A model generated the notes under the pieces. The model was not told where the DNA came from and made no database searches. It saw only the letters and a list, made by a program, of their open reading frames with translations. From contig DJYX01000082.1 of NCBI GenBank assembly GCA_002450295.1, forward strand, positions 1 to 9,267: a DNA stretch of 9,267 bases, in the 5' to 3' direction. The position numbers and the translations under genes are program-made. Every line of letters begins with the position of its first letter. Within the stretch, counting starts at the first letter, position 1. The stretch is from Deltaproteobacteria bacterium UBA6967 (GTDB taxonomy: Bacteria; SAR324; NAC60-12). Below are positions 1-6,979 of this stretch, piece after piece.

Positions 1-229
1 CAAACATCCCTACACGCAGGCGCTGATTAGCAGCTTACCCAGACTACAGAATCGGGGAGAGTTTCGGGGGATTCCTGGAATGGCGCCTTCGCTCTACCGT
101 CTGCCAAACGGTTGCCGGTTCCATCCACGCTGCACCCAACAGCAACCTCAGTGTCAAACCATCTCTCCACACAAGAGTGTTTTTGAAGACGAAAAGTATG
201 TGACCTGCCATCTCTACGAGGCCTCATGA
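1..229 (+). CDS. Peptide-type ABC transporter ATP-binding protein, C-terminal fragment (OppD/DppD-like)
   Basis: Only the last 75 codons are inside the window; the frame starts at base 2 and the gene begins upstream. The fragment opens with KHPYTQAL, the HPYT element that follows the nucleotide-binding domain in the oligopeptide/dipeptide ABC ATPases. It continues with GCRFHPRC plus two further cysteines, the cysteine-rich C-terminal extension of this family (oligo_HPY region). No Walker motif is visible because that part lies outside. The protein would be one of two cytoplasmic ATPases powering a peptide/nickel/oligosaccharide-type importer. Its stop codon overlaps the start of the next ATPase gene (ATGA at 226-229), so the two are almost certainly translationally coupled and form the usual D/F pair. 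Substrate cannot be read from this end; neighbouring sugar-acid genes make a sugar or uronide oligomer as plausible as a peptide. Confidence 0.9.
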   Translation, partial: KHPYTQALISSLPRLQNRGEFRGIPGMAPSLYRLPNGCRFHPRCTQQQPQCQTISPHKSVFEDEKYVTCHLYEAS

Positions 230-1218
230 GTACGGCCACACTGGAGCTAAAAAATGTCTCCAAGCTCTATCGGGTGGGCAAGAAGGAAGTTCACGCACTC
301 AACCCGATCACCTTTGATCTGTTAGGAGACCCAGCCCGCATCATCACGGTGGCCGGAGAGAGCGGTAGTGGAAAGACAACCCTGGCCTCCATTATGTTGG
401 GCTTGCTAGGGCCAACTACGGGCCAAGTGCTCTATGAAGGCAAGGATGTCAGTAAATTAAGTGGCGCACAGTACCGAGATTTTCGCAAGAATGTACAGGC
501 GGTTTTTCAGGATCCCTTTGCGGTCTTCAATCCCTTCTACCAGGTGGACCATCTACTGGAAGTGCCGATCCGTAAGTTCAATCCTGGGCTCTCAAAAGCT
601 GCACGCCGCAAGGCAATGGAAGAAGCTTTAGAGGCGGTTGGATTACAACCCAGTGAGATTCTTGGACGCTATCCCCACCAGTTGAGTGGAGGACAGCGGC
701 AGCGAATCAACGTGGCCCGGGCGATCGTCATCAAGCCCAAGATCCTGGTTGCTGATGAGCCGGTCTCGATGGTCGACGCCTCCTTGCGAGCCAACATTCT
801 TGAAGCCTTGGTGTCCCTGCGCGAGAACTACAAGGTCAACATTCTCTACATCACCCACGACCTGACGACCGCCTACCATGTCTCTGATTCAATCATTGTT
901 CTCTACCGGGGGAGCGTGATGGAGGCCGGAGATATCACCAAGGTGGTGGAATCTCCACAGCATCCTTACACTCAGCTGTTGATCAACTCGATCCCCTGGC
1001 CGGATCTGGAGCGCAAGTGGGACAACCAGCGATACGCCAATCCTGATATTCAGGAAATTTCGGGAGCAGGGTGCAAGTTCTACAGCCGCTGCCCGAACCG
1101 CCAGCCTGGTTGTCAGGTGACTCCCCAACTGGTTCCTCTGTTCCCTAGACACCTGGCTAGTTGCCTGTTGCACCAACCCCAGGCAAATCTGGATTCTAAC
1201 CTAACGCAGAATTTGTAA
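226..1218 (+). CDS. Peptide-type ABC transporter ATP-binding protein (OppF/DppF-like)
   Basis: A 330-residue ATPase with all catalytic motifs. Walker A is GESGSGKT (44-51), the Q-loop VFQDP (93-97), the ABC signature LSGGQ (153-157) and Walker B ILVADE (173-178) with catalytic E178. The D-loop is SMVDA (181-185) and the switch histidine H211 lies in ITHDL. HPYTQLL (about 246-252) and the cysteines C283, C289, C296 and C313 mark the oligo_HPY C-terminus of peptide/nickel/oligosaccharide importers. Length is normal for the OppF/DppF class. The ATG sits in the ATGA overlap with the preceding ATPase stop, so the two subunits are probably made together; the permeases and binding protein must lie upstream of the window. 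The next gene starts 16 bases downstream, implying one operon with a sugar dehydrogenase. The family is certain; the imported substrate is inferred only from context and could be an oligosaccharide or sugar-acid derivative. Confidence 0.95.
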   Translation: MSTATLELKNVSKLYRVGKKEVHALNPITFDLLGDPARIITVAGESGSGKTTLASIMLGLLGPTTGQVLYEGKDVSKLSGAQYRDFRKNVQAVFQDPFAVFNPFYQVDHLLEVPIRKFNPGLSKAARRKAMEEALEAVGLQPSEILGRYPHQLSGGQRQRINVARAIVIKPKILVADEPVSMVDASLRANILEALVSLRENYKVNILYITHDLTTAYHVSDSIIVLYRGSVMEAGDITKVVESPQHPYTQLLINSIPWPDLERKWDNQRYANPDIQEISGAGCKFYSRCPNRQPGCQVTPQLVPLFPRHLASCLLHQPQANLDSNLTQNL

Positions 1219-1234
1219 ATCGCAGAAGACGACT

Positions 1235-2050
1235 ATGCAAAAGATCGCAGTCACCGGAGCCAACGGTCACTTTGGGAAAATTCTAGTTCAGTTTTTGAGA
1301 GAACGGCATTTCACAGTGAAGCCCTCGGATCTCTTCTCTGGGCGTCCCGAAGAAGGAGCGGTCAATTGTGATGTTCGTGATTTGGGCCACTTAGTCAGTG
1401 TTTTCCAGGGCTGTGATGCGGTTGTACACCTAGCGGCTTTCCCGGGCCCCTGGACGCAACCAGATGCCAAGGTTTACCAGGACAACACCGTGGGCAGCTA
1501 CAACGTGCTGCTGGCTTGTGAACTTTTGGGCATCAAGAAGATCTGCCTCGCTTCGAGTATCAACGCAATTGGTGGGGTTTATTCCCGCCTGCCGACCTAT
1601 GACTACTTCCCCGTAGACGAGGAGCATCCGACCTACAGCGAGGATCCATACAGCCTCTCCAAGTGGATTCTGGAGATCCAGGCCGACTGCTTTGCTCGAA
1701 GGCGTGAGGACGTCTCCATCAGCAGCATGCGCTTCCACGGGTTGCAGTATCGGGATTTTATGGAACCCCGCACGACCAACGGGATCTCCTTCAAGCATCT
1801 CTGGGCCTATACCGATCCGATTGCTGCGGCCAAGGCCTGTTTGGCCAGTCTGAAAGTGACCTGGACTGGACACGAGGCGTTCTTCATCGTTGCTCCGGAA
1901 ACTGCTAGTTCCACCGACTCCGAAGAACTCATCCGTGAGCACTATCCACAGGTGCGAGTGACAAAGCCAATGCCTGGCAAACATGGATTCTACAACTGTG
2001 AAAAAGCAAAGCGTTTACTGGGCTGGGTGCACGAAGATCATGAGCATTGA
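1235..2050 (+). CDS. Extended-SDR NAD(P)-dependent epimerase/dehydrogenase, uronate-dehydrogenase-like
   Basis: A 271-residue cytoplasmic oxidoreductase. The N-terminal Rossmann motif is TGANGHFG (7-14), followed by DVRD (46-49, adenine contact) and HLAAFPGP (65-72). Catalytic residues are visible as S107/S108 in LASSIN and the Y139-x3-K143 pair in PYSLSKW. These are hallmarks of the NAD-dependent epimerase/dehydratase family. The short length and the SSIN-x-IG/YSLSK arrangement recall uronate dehydrogenases, which oxidise glucuronate or galacturonate to the aldarolactone; this assignment is inference, and a sugar epimerase remains possible. It follows the ABC ATPase gene by 16 bases and precedes two sugar-acid dehydratases, which fits a uronate/aldonate pathway. 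Start ATG at 1235 is preceded by AGAAG (weak Shine-Dalgarno). No convincing intrinsic terminator follows in the 198-bp gap. Confidence 0.8.
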   Translation: MQKIAVTGANGHFGKILVQFLRERHFTVKPSDLFSGRPEEGAVNCDVRDLGHLVSVFQGCDAVVHLAAFPGPWTQPDAKVYQDNTVGSYNVLLACELLGIKKICLASSINAIGGVYSRLPTYDYFPVDEEHPTYSEDPYSLSKWILEIQADCFARRREDVSISSMRFHGLQYRDFMEPRTTNGISFKHLWAYTDPIAAAKACLASLKVTWTGHEAFFIVAPETASSTDSEELIREHYPQVRVTKPMPGKHGFYNCEKAKRLLGWVHEDHEH

Positions 2051-2199
2051 GACACTGAAATCCCTCAGAAATTGCTGAATCAATCACCAATTGTTCACTT
2101 CTTTGATTTCAAGATTTGATTTCCCCTACGGTTTGAGACTACACATCTCTTGAAGAATTGGGCGTTAAAACGTTTGGTCTAAGCGCCCGTCCGCCTGAT

Positions 2200-2213
2200 C
2201 GTCGACGTTGACG
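2200..2213. promoter_or_regulatory. Imperfect palindrome upstream of the dehydratase genes (possible operator)
   Basis: CGTCGACGTTGACG is a 14-bp near-perfect palindrome with one mismatched pair, located 35 bases before the ATG at 2249. It is the only clear dyad in the 198-bp gap between the SDR gene and the dehydratases, where a separate promoter could sit. LacI- and GntR-type regulators of sugar-acid operons use such short dyads, so an operator role is possible. I found no good -35/-10 pair to anchor it. The rest of the gap (2051-2199) shows only short AT-rich direct repeats (TTTGATTT at 2102 and 2116). Confidence 0.25.
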
Positions 2214-2248
2214 GATATCCCCCTCAAGTTGCTGAATGAAGAACTCCC

Positions 2249-3380
2249 ATGGCATACAAAGACCTCAAAATCACACGCCTTGAACTGCTGATGGTCAAGC
2301 CTCGCTTCATGTTCCTGAAGATGCACACCAATCAAGACATCGTGGGCTACGGAGAACCAATCCTGGAAGGCCAGGCCCATGCAGTTGCAGGGGTAGCGGG
2401 CAATGGAAAACTACCTGCTGGGCAAGGATCCTCGACAGATCGAGCACCACTGGCAGGCTCTCTACAAGGGAAGCTTCTATCGGGGAGGGCCAATTCTGAC
2501 GAGCGCACTCTCGGGGATTGAGCAGGCGATGTGGGACATCCTCGGTAAGTCCTTGGGTGTGCCGGTGTATCAACTGCTTGGTGGATCAGTTCGAGAGCGG
2601 ATTCGGATCTATGCCCATGCTCACGGAGCAGACAAGGAACAGCTCTGCAAACGGGCCCGTGAACTGGTCAACATGGGCTTCAACTTCCTGAAGACAGGCT
2701 TTGAAGCGCCTGTCGCCTTTGTCGAGAACCAACAGTTCCTCCGAAATTGCGTGGAGCGCTTCGCTGCGCTACGTGAGGAGGTAGGCCCAGAGGTGGACCT
2801 CGCACTGGATTTCCACGGACGCTTCTCACCAACGATGTCCAAGCGTCTGATCAAGGAGTTGGAGCCGCTTTATCCCTACTTTGTGGAGGAACCCTGTTTG
2901 GCCGGCAATACGGCAGCGCTGGTGGAGTTGAAGAACTCAACGACGGTTCCGTTAGCCACTGGAGAACGCATCTTCACCAAGTGGGGCTTCCGAGATTTGA
3001 TTGAACAACGAGCGGTCGATATCCTGCAACCTGATCTCTGCCATGCTGGGGGCATCATGGAGGTCAAGAAGATCTCAGCGATGGCCGAAGCCAGTGACCT
3101 GGCCGTGGCTCCCCACAACCCACTGGGACCGATCTCGCTGGCGGCCTGTCTACAACTGGATGCCTGCACCCTGAACGCAGTGGCCCAGGAACAGGTAACT
3201 CTCGGAGATGGCTACCTCGTTAAGCCGTTTGAAATGCAGAATGGCTACATTGAACTGCCCACCGAGCCTGGGTTAGGGATCGAGCTGGATGAAGAGAAAG
3301 TACGGGCGCTGGAATACGATGGACATTGGGAAACTCCACGGGTCATTGATCAACGCGATGGCTCTGTGGCTGAGTGGTAA
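2249..3380 (+). pseudogene. Galactonate dehydratase-like enolase-superfamily protein (DgoD-like), interrupted by a frameshift near 2399
   Basis: Two overlapping frames together give one DgoD-like protein of about 376 residues (E. coli DgoD, recalled, is 382). The first frame (2249-2398) encodes the N-terminal capping part with PRFMFLKMHTN and GYGEPILEG. The second, open from 2397 and containing ATG 2403, runs from MENYLLGKDP to the terminal SVAEW, as in DgoD. In the second part, numbered from Met 2403, the metal ligands are D136 (LDFHG), E162 (VEEP) and E188 (TGER). The catalytic histidines are H138 and H238 (APHNPLGP), and FYRGGP (25-30) matches the substrate loop. All active-site residues are intact. 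DgoD dehydrates D-galactonate to 2-keto-3-deoxygalactonate in the cytoplasm; relatives act on other acid sugars. The frame change falls within GCGGGCA; either one extra G or two lost bases would explain it. Family length slightly favours two lost bases. Whether this is true decay or a sequence error cannot be decided here. The ManD-like gene follows 19 bases later. Confidence 0.88.
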
Positions 3381-3399
3381 AGAAAACGAACAGGAAACT

Positions 3400-4698
3400 A
3401 TGAACTCTCCGAAGATCAAGGACATGCGGGTCATTATGACCGAGCCCGATGGCATTCGACTGGTGGTGGTTAAAATTCTTACCGATCAGGATGGACTCTA
3501 TGGGGTTGGCTGCGCGACCTTCACACAAAGACCGCTGCCGGTGGTCAAAGCGATCACCGACTACCTGCGTCCCTTCCTGATTGGGCGCTCTGTCGTGGAC
3601 ATCGAGGACATCTGGCAATCCTCCTACGTCTCGTCCTATTGGCGGAACGGACCAGTTTTGAACAACGCGCTGAGTGGGGTGGACCAAGCCTTGTGGGACA
3701 TCAAGGGCAAGATGGCCAACATGCCCTTGTACGATCTGCTGGGTGGAAAGGCACGAGAGGCAGCCGCGGTCTATGTTCACGCTTCGGGAAGCTCTGCCGA
3801 GGAGGTCGGTGACAAAATGCAAGCCTTCATGGAGCGTGGCTTTCACCACATCCGAGTGCAGGTCTCCACTCCGGGCTACTCGACCTATGGCAACAAGTCA
3901 GCGAAAAGTGGCACAGACACCAGCTCCAATCGGGATGTCAGCCAGGGACCAATTCCAATCACAACTCGCTTGCGAGAGTATGATCCCGCCAAACGCTATG
4001 CTCACCCGGGAGGTGTCTTTGAGCCCAAGCCCTACCTGCGCTCGGCTTTGAACCTGTTTGAATACATCCGTGATCGTTTCGGCTATGGCGTGGAGATCCT
4101 GCACGATGTGCATGAGCGGATTCCTCCGATCCTCGGTGTCTGGTTCGCCAAGGAAGTCGAACGCTTCCAGCTCTTCTTCCTCGAAGATCTCTTCAGTCCC
4201 GAAGACAACGAATACTTCCGAATGGTGCGGGCCCAGTGTGCCACGCCGATCGCGATGGGTGAACTGTATTCTTCGCCTCACGAGATCATCCCGATGATCA
4301 AGGATCGGCTGCTGGACTTCATCCGGATTCACATCTCCGACATGGGTGGCATCACCCCCTGCCGCAAACTGGCTGCGATGGGTGAGCTGTTCTCTGTGCG
4401 TACAGCCTGGCATGGACCTAGTGATACTTCACCGATTGGTCATGCGGCGAACCTGGCGCTGGATCTCAACTGCTCCAACTTCGGTATCCAGGAATATGCG
4501 ATCTTTGGCGAGCGGACCCAGGAGGTCTTTCCAGGGTGTCCGGAAGTTAGGGATGGGATGATGTGGCCCAACGGCAAGCCGGGCCTGGGGATTGACATCA
4601 ACGAGGAACTGGCCGCGAAGTTCCCTTACAACGAGTACGAATTTGGTGGTGCCTGGGACACCGTCCGAAGAGCGGATGGTTCCGTCGTGAAGCCGTAG
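3400..4698 (+). CDS. Mannonate dehydratase-like protein of the enolase superfamily (ManD/RspA subgroup)
   Basis: A 432-residue member of the mandelate racemase/muconate lactonizing enzyme fold. The N-terminal capping domain (to about 120) includes GVGCATF and WRNGPV; the barrel follows. Metal ligands are D236 (LHDVHER), E262 (FLED) and E288 (MGEL). The catalytic residues R152, H238 and H338 (WHGPSD) are also present, and the FGIQEY signature (361-366) and GLGIDINEELAAKFPY end are typical of ManD/RspA proteins. These enzymes dehydrate D-mannonate (some D-gluconate) to 2-keto-3-deoxy acids; several subgroup members have low or no such activity. P340 replaces the Ala I recall in the Novosphingobium enzyme. 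I chose ATG 3400 because AGGA lies just upstream and homology starts there; the longer in-frame start at 3289 lies inside the preceding gene. It follows the DgoD-like gene by 19 bases, so the two are co-transcribed. Substrate is unproven. Confidence 0.9.
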   Translation: MNSPKIKDMRVIMTEPDGIRLVVVKILTDQDGLYGVGCATFTQRPLPVVKAITDYLRPFLIGRSVVDIEDIWQSSYVSSYWRNGPVLNNALSGVDQALWDIKGKMANMPLYDLLGGKAREAAAVYVHASGSSAEEVGDKMQAFMERGFHHIRVQVSTPGYSTYGNKSAKSGTDTSSNRDVSQGPIPITTRLREYDPAKRYAHPGGVFEPKPYLRSALNLFEYIRDRFGYGVEILHDVHERIPPILGVWFAKEVERFQLFFLEDLFSPEDNEYFRMVRAQCATPIAMGELYSSPHEIIPMIKDRLLDFIRIHISDMGGITPCRKLAAMGELFSVRTAWHGPSDTSPIGHAANLALDLNCSNFGIQEYAIFGERTQEVFPGCPEVRDGMMWPNGKPGLGIDINEELAAKFPYNEYEFGGAWDTVRRADGSVVKP

Positions 4699-4710
4699 TT
4701 GAAGCAAATT

Positions 4711-4742
4711 AGCCCCAACCTTTGGTCCAATTGTTTGGGGCT
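4711..4742. terminator. Hairpin between convergent operons, possible bidirectional terminator
   Basis: AGCCCCAA (4711-4718) pairs perfectly with TTGGGGCT (4735-4742) across a 16-base loop. It starts 12 bases after the stop of the ManD-like gene and lies between two converging transcription units. There is no strong T run after it on the plus strand; on the minus strand it is followed by a weak AATTT. It is therefore a candidate terminator rather than a textbook one. Confidence 0.45.
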
Positions 4743-4859
4743 GTTGCACTGAAATCTTCCGTTCATCAGCAAAATAAGTGTTGCAGGCCTTTCATGTTTA
4801 GCTTTGCAGGAACACTGTGCCAGGAACTGCCTCTCACCCAGAGTAAGGACTCCCCAACC

Positions 4860-5134
4860 CTACCCCTCTTCCAACGCCAACCGCACCCCAAGACCAATCA
4901 GGATCATCTTGATGAATTGAAAGAGAGTTGCTGATTGTGCCATAACCATTGAAAGTCCGAGGACGGAGATCACCGAGTGCAGCAGAGTACCCCCCAGGAT
5001 CCCAAAGGTGGTGGTCCAGCCTGCGGGACTACCGGACCGAATGCCATTCTTGACCACCAGCATGGTGTCAGCCCCGGGGTAAAGGCCAACGCTGCGACCA
5101 CCAAGGTGAAGGCGAGTACCTGTGAGTCGAACAA
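4860..5134 (-). pseudogene. LysE/RhtB-type amino-acid exporter remnant, frameshifted and truncated
   Basis: On the minus strand a TTG start at 5134, with AGGA seven bases upstream, opens a frame reading FDSQVLAFTLVVAALAFTPG. This is the first membrane helix and Pro-Gly motif of LysE/RhtB exporters. The next residues (expected A-D-T) and MLVVKNG from 5063 lie in another frame, consistent with one G missing from the CCCCGGGG run near 5075-5082. The second piece continues with hydrophobic helices (GILGGTLLHSVISVLGLSMV, then FQFIKM) and LGVRLALEEG, then stops at 4860. Between IKM and LGVRL about four family-typical residues are missing. Roughly 91 residues remain of the usual 200 or so; the C-terminal helices are absent and I do not see them downstream. 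It lies 9 bases after the ThuA-like gene, as the last gene of that operon. A nonfunctional remnant is most likely. Confidence 0.8.
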
Positions 5135-5143
5135 TGCGTGATC

Positions 5144-5803
5144 CTAGGTGGGGGTGATCAGATACTCGATAATGCTTCGGCAGTTAGCGACGTTACCGGG
5201 GTGCCGAACGGCTGTGGGGGCATGGCCTGGAAGGTAGGAGACGATCTTCCCACCCCACGGCGTGATGGTCTCGTAGGCCATGGGAAAGGTTCCTTCCTCG
5301 GTCGTGGTTGTCATCAAGGTAGTGGCCGGACAGCTTTGCTCCAGGTTGATATAGATCTCGTCGGCAGGTTGCGCGACGTCTTGTAAGTGTTGACACAAAG
5401 GATGCCGGCTCTTGGCTACTTCAACCAAGTAGGGACGGATCGGATGCGAACTCGGAGCGAACCCATCTGGGTCATCTTTGCGCACCCAACGAAAGCCAAC
5501 AAGCGAGCGCCACCACGCACACTGCCAGAAGGCTGCGCTGGAACCGTGCAGCAGAAACATCGGCTTGCCCGCCTGTAAGTATGCCTTCACGAGCTGCTCG
5601 GCTACAGCACTGGGGGGCGGAACGTCGCAGGTGCCTCCAATCAGGTGAAACATCAACAAATCGTACTTTTCCCCTAGATTCTCCTCCATCAAACAATCCC
5701 AGTTGTCTTCGTGAAAACGGATCTCATGGTGCGGACATAGGCACTCGAAAAGGTTTTGCCCTGCGTGGGTACCGTAGTGATTGTCTGCTGCAAAAAGAAT
5801 CAT
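5144..5803 (-). CDS. ThuA-like protein (trehalose-utilization / class I glutamine amidotransferase-like fold)
   Basis: A 219-residue soluble protein with features of the ThuA family. It has a short N-terminal strand (MILFAADNHY) and FLLHGSSAAFW (83-93), the nucleophile-elbow-like region with a conserved HG. This is followed by WWRSLVGFRW (97-106) and HPIRPYLVEV (120-129), then HPLCQHLQDV, DEIY (148-151) and the C-terminal GKIVSYLPGHAP (185-196) before RHPG. ThuA proteins occur in sugar catabolic operons and have been linked to disaccharide or 3-keto-sugar metabolism; the reaction of this one is unknown. The ATG has GGAG five bases upstream. It lies 47 bases after the hydroxyacid dehydrogenase and 9 bases before the LysE remnant, so the three form one unit. 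An acid-sugar role would match the dehydratases across the convergent junction, but that is inference. Confidence 0.75.
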   Translation of the reverse strand: MILFAADNHYGTHAGQNLFECLCPHHEIRFHEDNWDCLMEENLGEKYDLLMFHLIGGTCDVPPPSAVAEQLVKAYLQAGKPMFLLHGSSAAFWQCAWWRSLVGFRWVRKDDPDGFAPSSHPIRPYLVEVAKSRHPLCQHLQDVAQPADEIYINLEQSCPATTLMTTTTEEGTFPMAYETITPWGGKIVSYLPGHAPTAVRHPGNVANCRSIIEYLITPT

Positions 5804-5850
5804 CGCTACTCCAAGTGGTGGCCATTGCCATCAAAGAAAAACGGGTTGAA

Positions 5851-6845
5851 TCAAGCCATGGTCGTCAGCATCTCGAGTGTCACTGCATAGCGCAAGGGCT
5901 TCCCATGCTGCCAGGCCAGAAACTCATCGATCACTGTGTCCGCTATCCTGTTCACTTCCCCACCAATCGATCCTGCGATATGGCTGCTCAAGAACACATT
6001 CGGTAGTCTGTAAAAAGCAGAGTCCACAAGTGGTGGCTCTGGATCGGTGACATCCAGCAGCGCAGTCAAGTCTGGTCGTTGCTCCAGCACATTCACAAGA
6101 TCGGATTCCATGACGGTTGCTCCCCGACCCGTGTTGAGGAAGACCGCATTTTTAGGCATTGCATGGAAATGATGGGTACGGAGTAGTCCCTTTGTTTCGG
6201 GTACATTCGCCAGATGGTTTGAGACGACCTGTCCACGTGCAAACGCCTCCTCCAAAGTCACTTTCTCTACACCCAACTTTGCAGCGTTCTCCACCGAGAG
6301 AAATGGGTCGAATACGAGCACGTTCAAATCAAAGGGTACCAGCCGTTCAATTACTTTCCGACCAACCATCCCGGCTCCGAGCAAGGCGATGGTTGTGCCG
6401 TAGTTCCCGACTCCAATGAAGGGATCTTTACGTCCTTCCGGTGTGGCGCAGTCACGAATGTTTCGAAAATAGCCCTTGGTCGCCAGCAGGATCTGTGAAA
6501 CCGTGAACTCGGCAACGGGAACCGCATTGGCGGCCCAAGCGCTGATCACAAGCACCTGTTTTTGTAAAAAGGTTCTGCAAAGAACTTTACGGAACCTGCT
6601 GCATAGAACACTGCTTTGAGTAAAGCCAGTTTGGCAAGCTGTGTTGACTTCAGCGTAGGCATGCCCCAGGTGGAGAAGATCACCTCGACTGAGTGGAGAT
6701 GCTGCACATGGGCATCGAAGTTTTCAGCAGAGATAACCACCGGGTAGAGCTCGCAGAACTGGGCCAGACGATCTTTTCGTCCATTCCCATAGACCACGTC
6801 CAGAGAGGCTGGTTGATTACTGAAAAATGCGGCTTTTATTTTCAA
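5851..6845 (-). pseudogene. D-isomer-specific 2-hydroxyacid dehydrogenase, interrupted by a frameshift near 6556
   Basis: Two minus-strand frames join into a dehydrogenase of about 331 residues. The first (6845 down to about 6557, with AGGA before its ATG) encodes the outer catalytic lobe: EVIFSTWGMPTL, KAVFYAAGSVKFFAEPF, then KNR. The second (from 6555) continues VISAWAANAVPVAEFTVSQ. In its own numbering (Met = GTG 6555) it carries the GAGMVG nucleotide motif (61-65 region), R144 in NTGRG, E173 in DPEPP and H192 in SSHIAGS, the Arg-Glu-His triad. All catalytic parts survive. One G missing from the AGGTG at about 6553-6557 would restore KNR-VLVISAW. The family reduces 2-keto acids or oxidises 2-hydroxy acids with NAD(P); some members serve sugar-acid pathways (glyoxylate/hydroxypyruvate reductases). 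It is the first gene of the minus-strand operon with the ThuA-like gene. True mutation and sequence error are both possible. Confidence 0.85.
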
Positions 6846-6950
6846 ATCCTGAACTCAGGAGCATTTGCTTATTCTTAACCAGATAAAGGAGGGTCGAAAA
6901 TATTGATTGAAATTCTTGTGTGTAGAAAGCGGCCTCTTCCCAAGTATCCT

Positions 6951-6979
6951 ATCCTACTGACCAAATAAGGCTGTCACAA
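6951..6979 (-). promoter_or_regulatory. Candidate sigma-70-type promoter for the hydroxyacid dehydrogenase operon
   Basis: Reading the minus strand, TTGTGA (6979-6974) is followed after exactly 17 bases by TAGGAT (6956-6951), each matching four of six consensus positions. Transcription would begin about 100 bases upstream of the dehydrogenase ATG at 6845. The -35 box lies inside one arm of a perfect inverted repeat (6974-7008), so repression or activation there is possible. No experimental support is available; the match is moderate. Confidence 0.35.

Noticed and set aside
1430..1984. 184-codon minus-strand frame opposite the SDR gene
   Set aside because: It is a shadow of a well-supported gene; its sequence is not recognisable and has no ribosome-binding or operon context.
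2394..2405. Programmed ribosomal frameshift in the DgoD-like gene
   Set aside because: The site is GCGGGCA without a classic slippery heptamer or a convincing downstream stimulatory structure, and this family is not known to use frameshifting.
3289..3399. A longer N-terminus for the ManD-like gene starting at 3289
   Set aside because: It overlaps the end of the DgoD-like gene by about 90 bases, has no family similarity, and ATG 3400 has a better Shine-Dalgarno and matches the family start.
3898..4413. 171-codon minus-strand frame opposite the ManD-like gene
   Set aside because: Shadow frame within a gene with intact catalytic motifs; no domain seen.
5581..6006. 141-codon plus-strand frame across the ThuA/dehydrogenase junction
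   Set aside because: It runs antisense to two well-supported genes and shows no recognisable motif.
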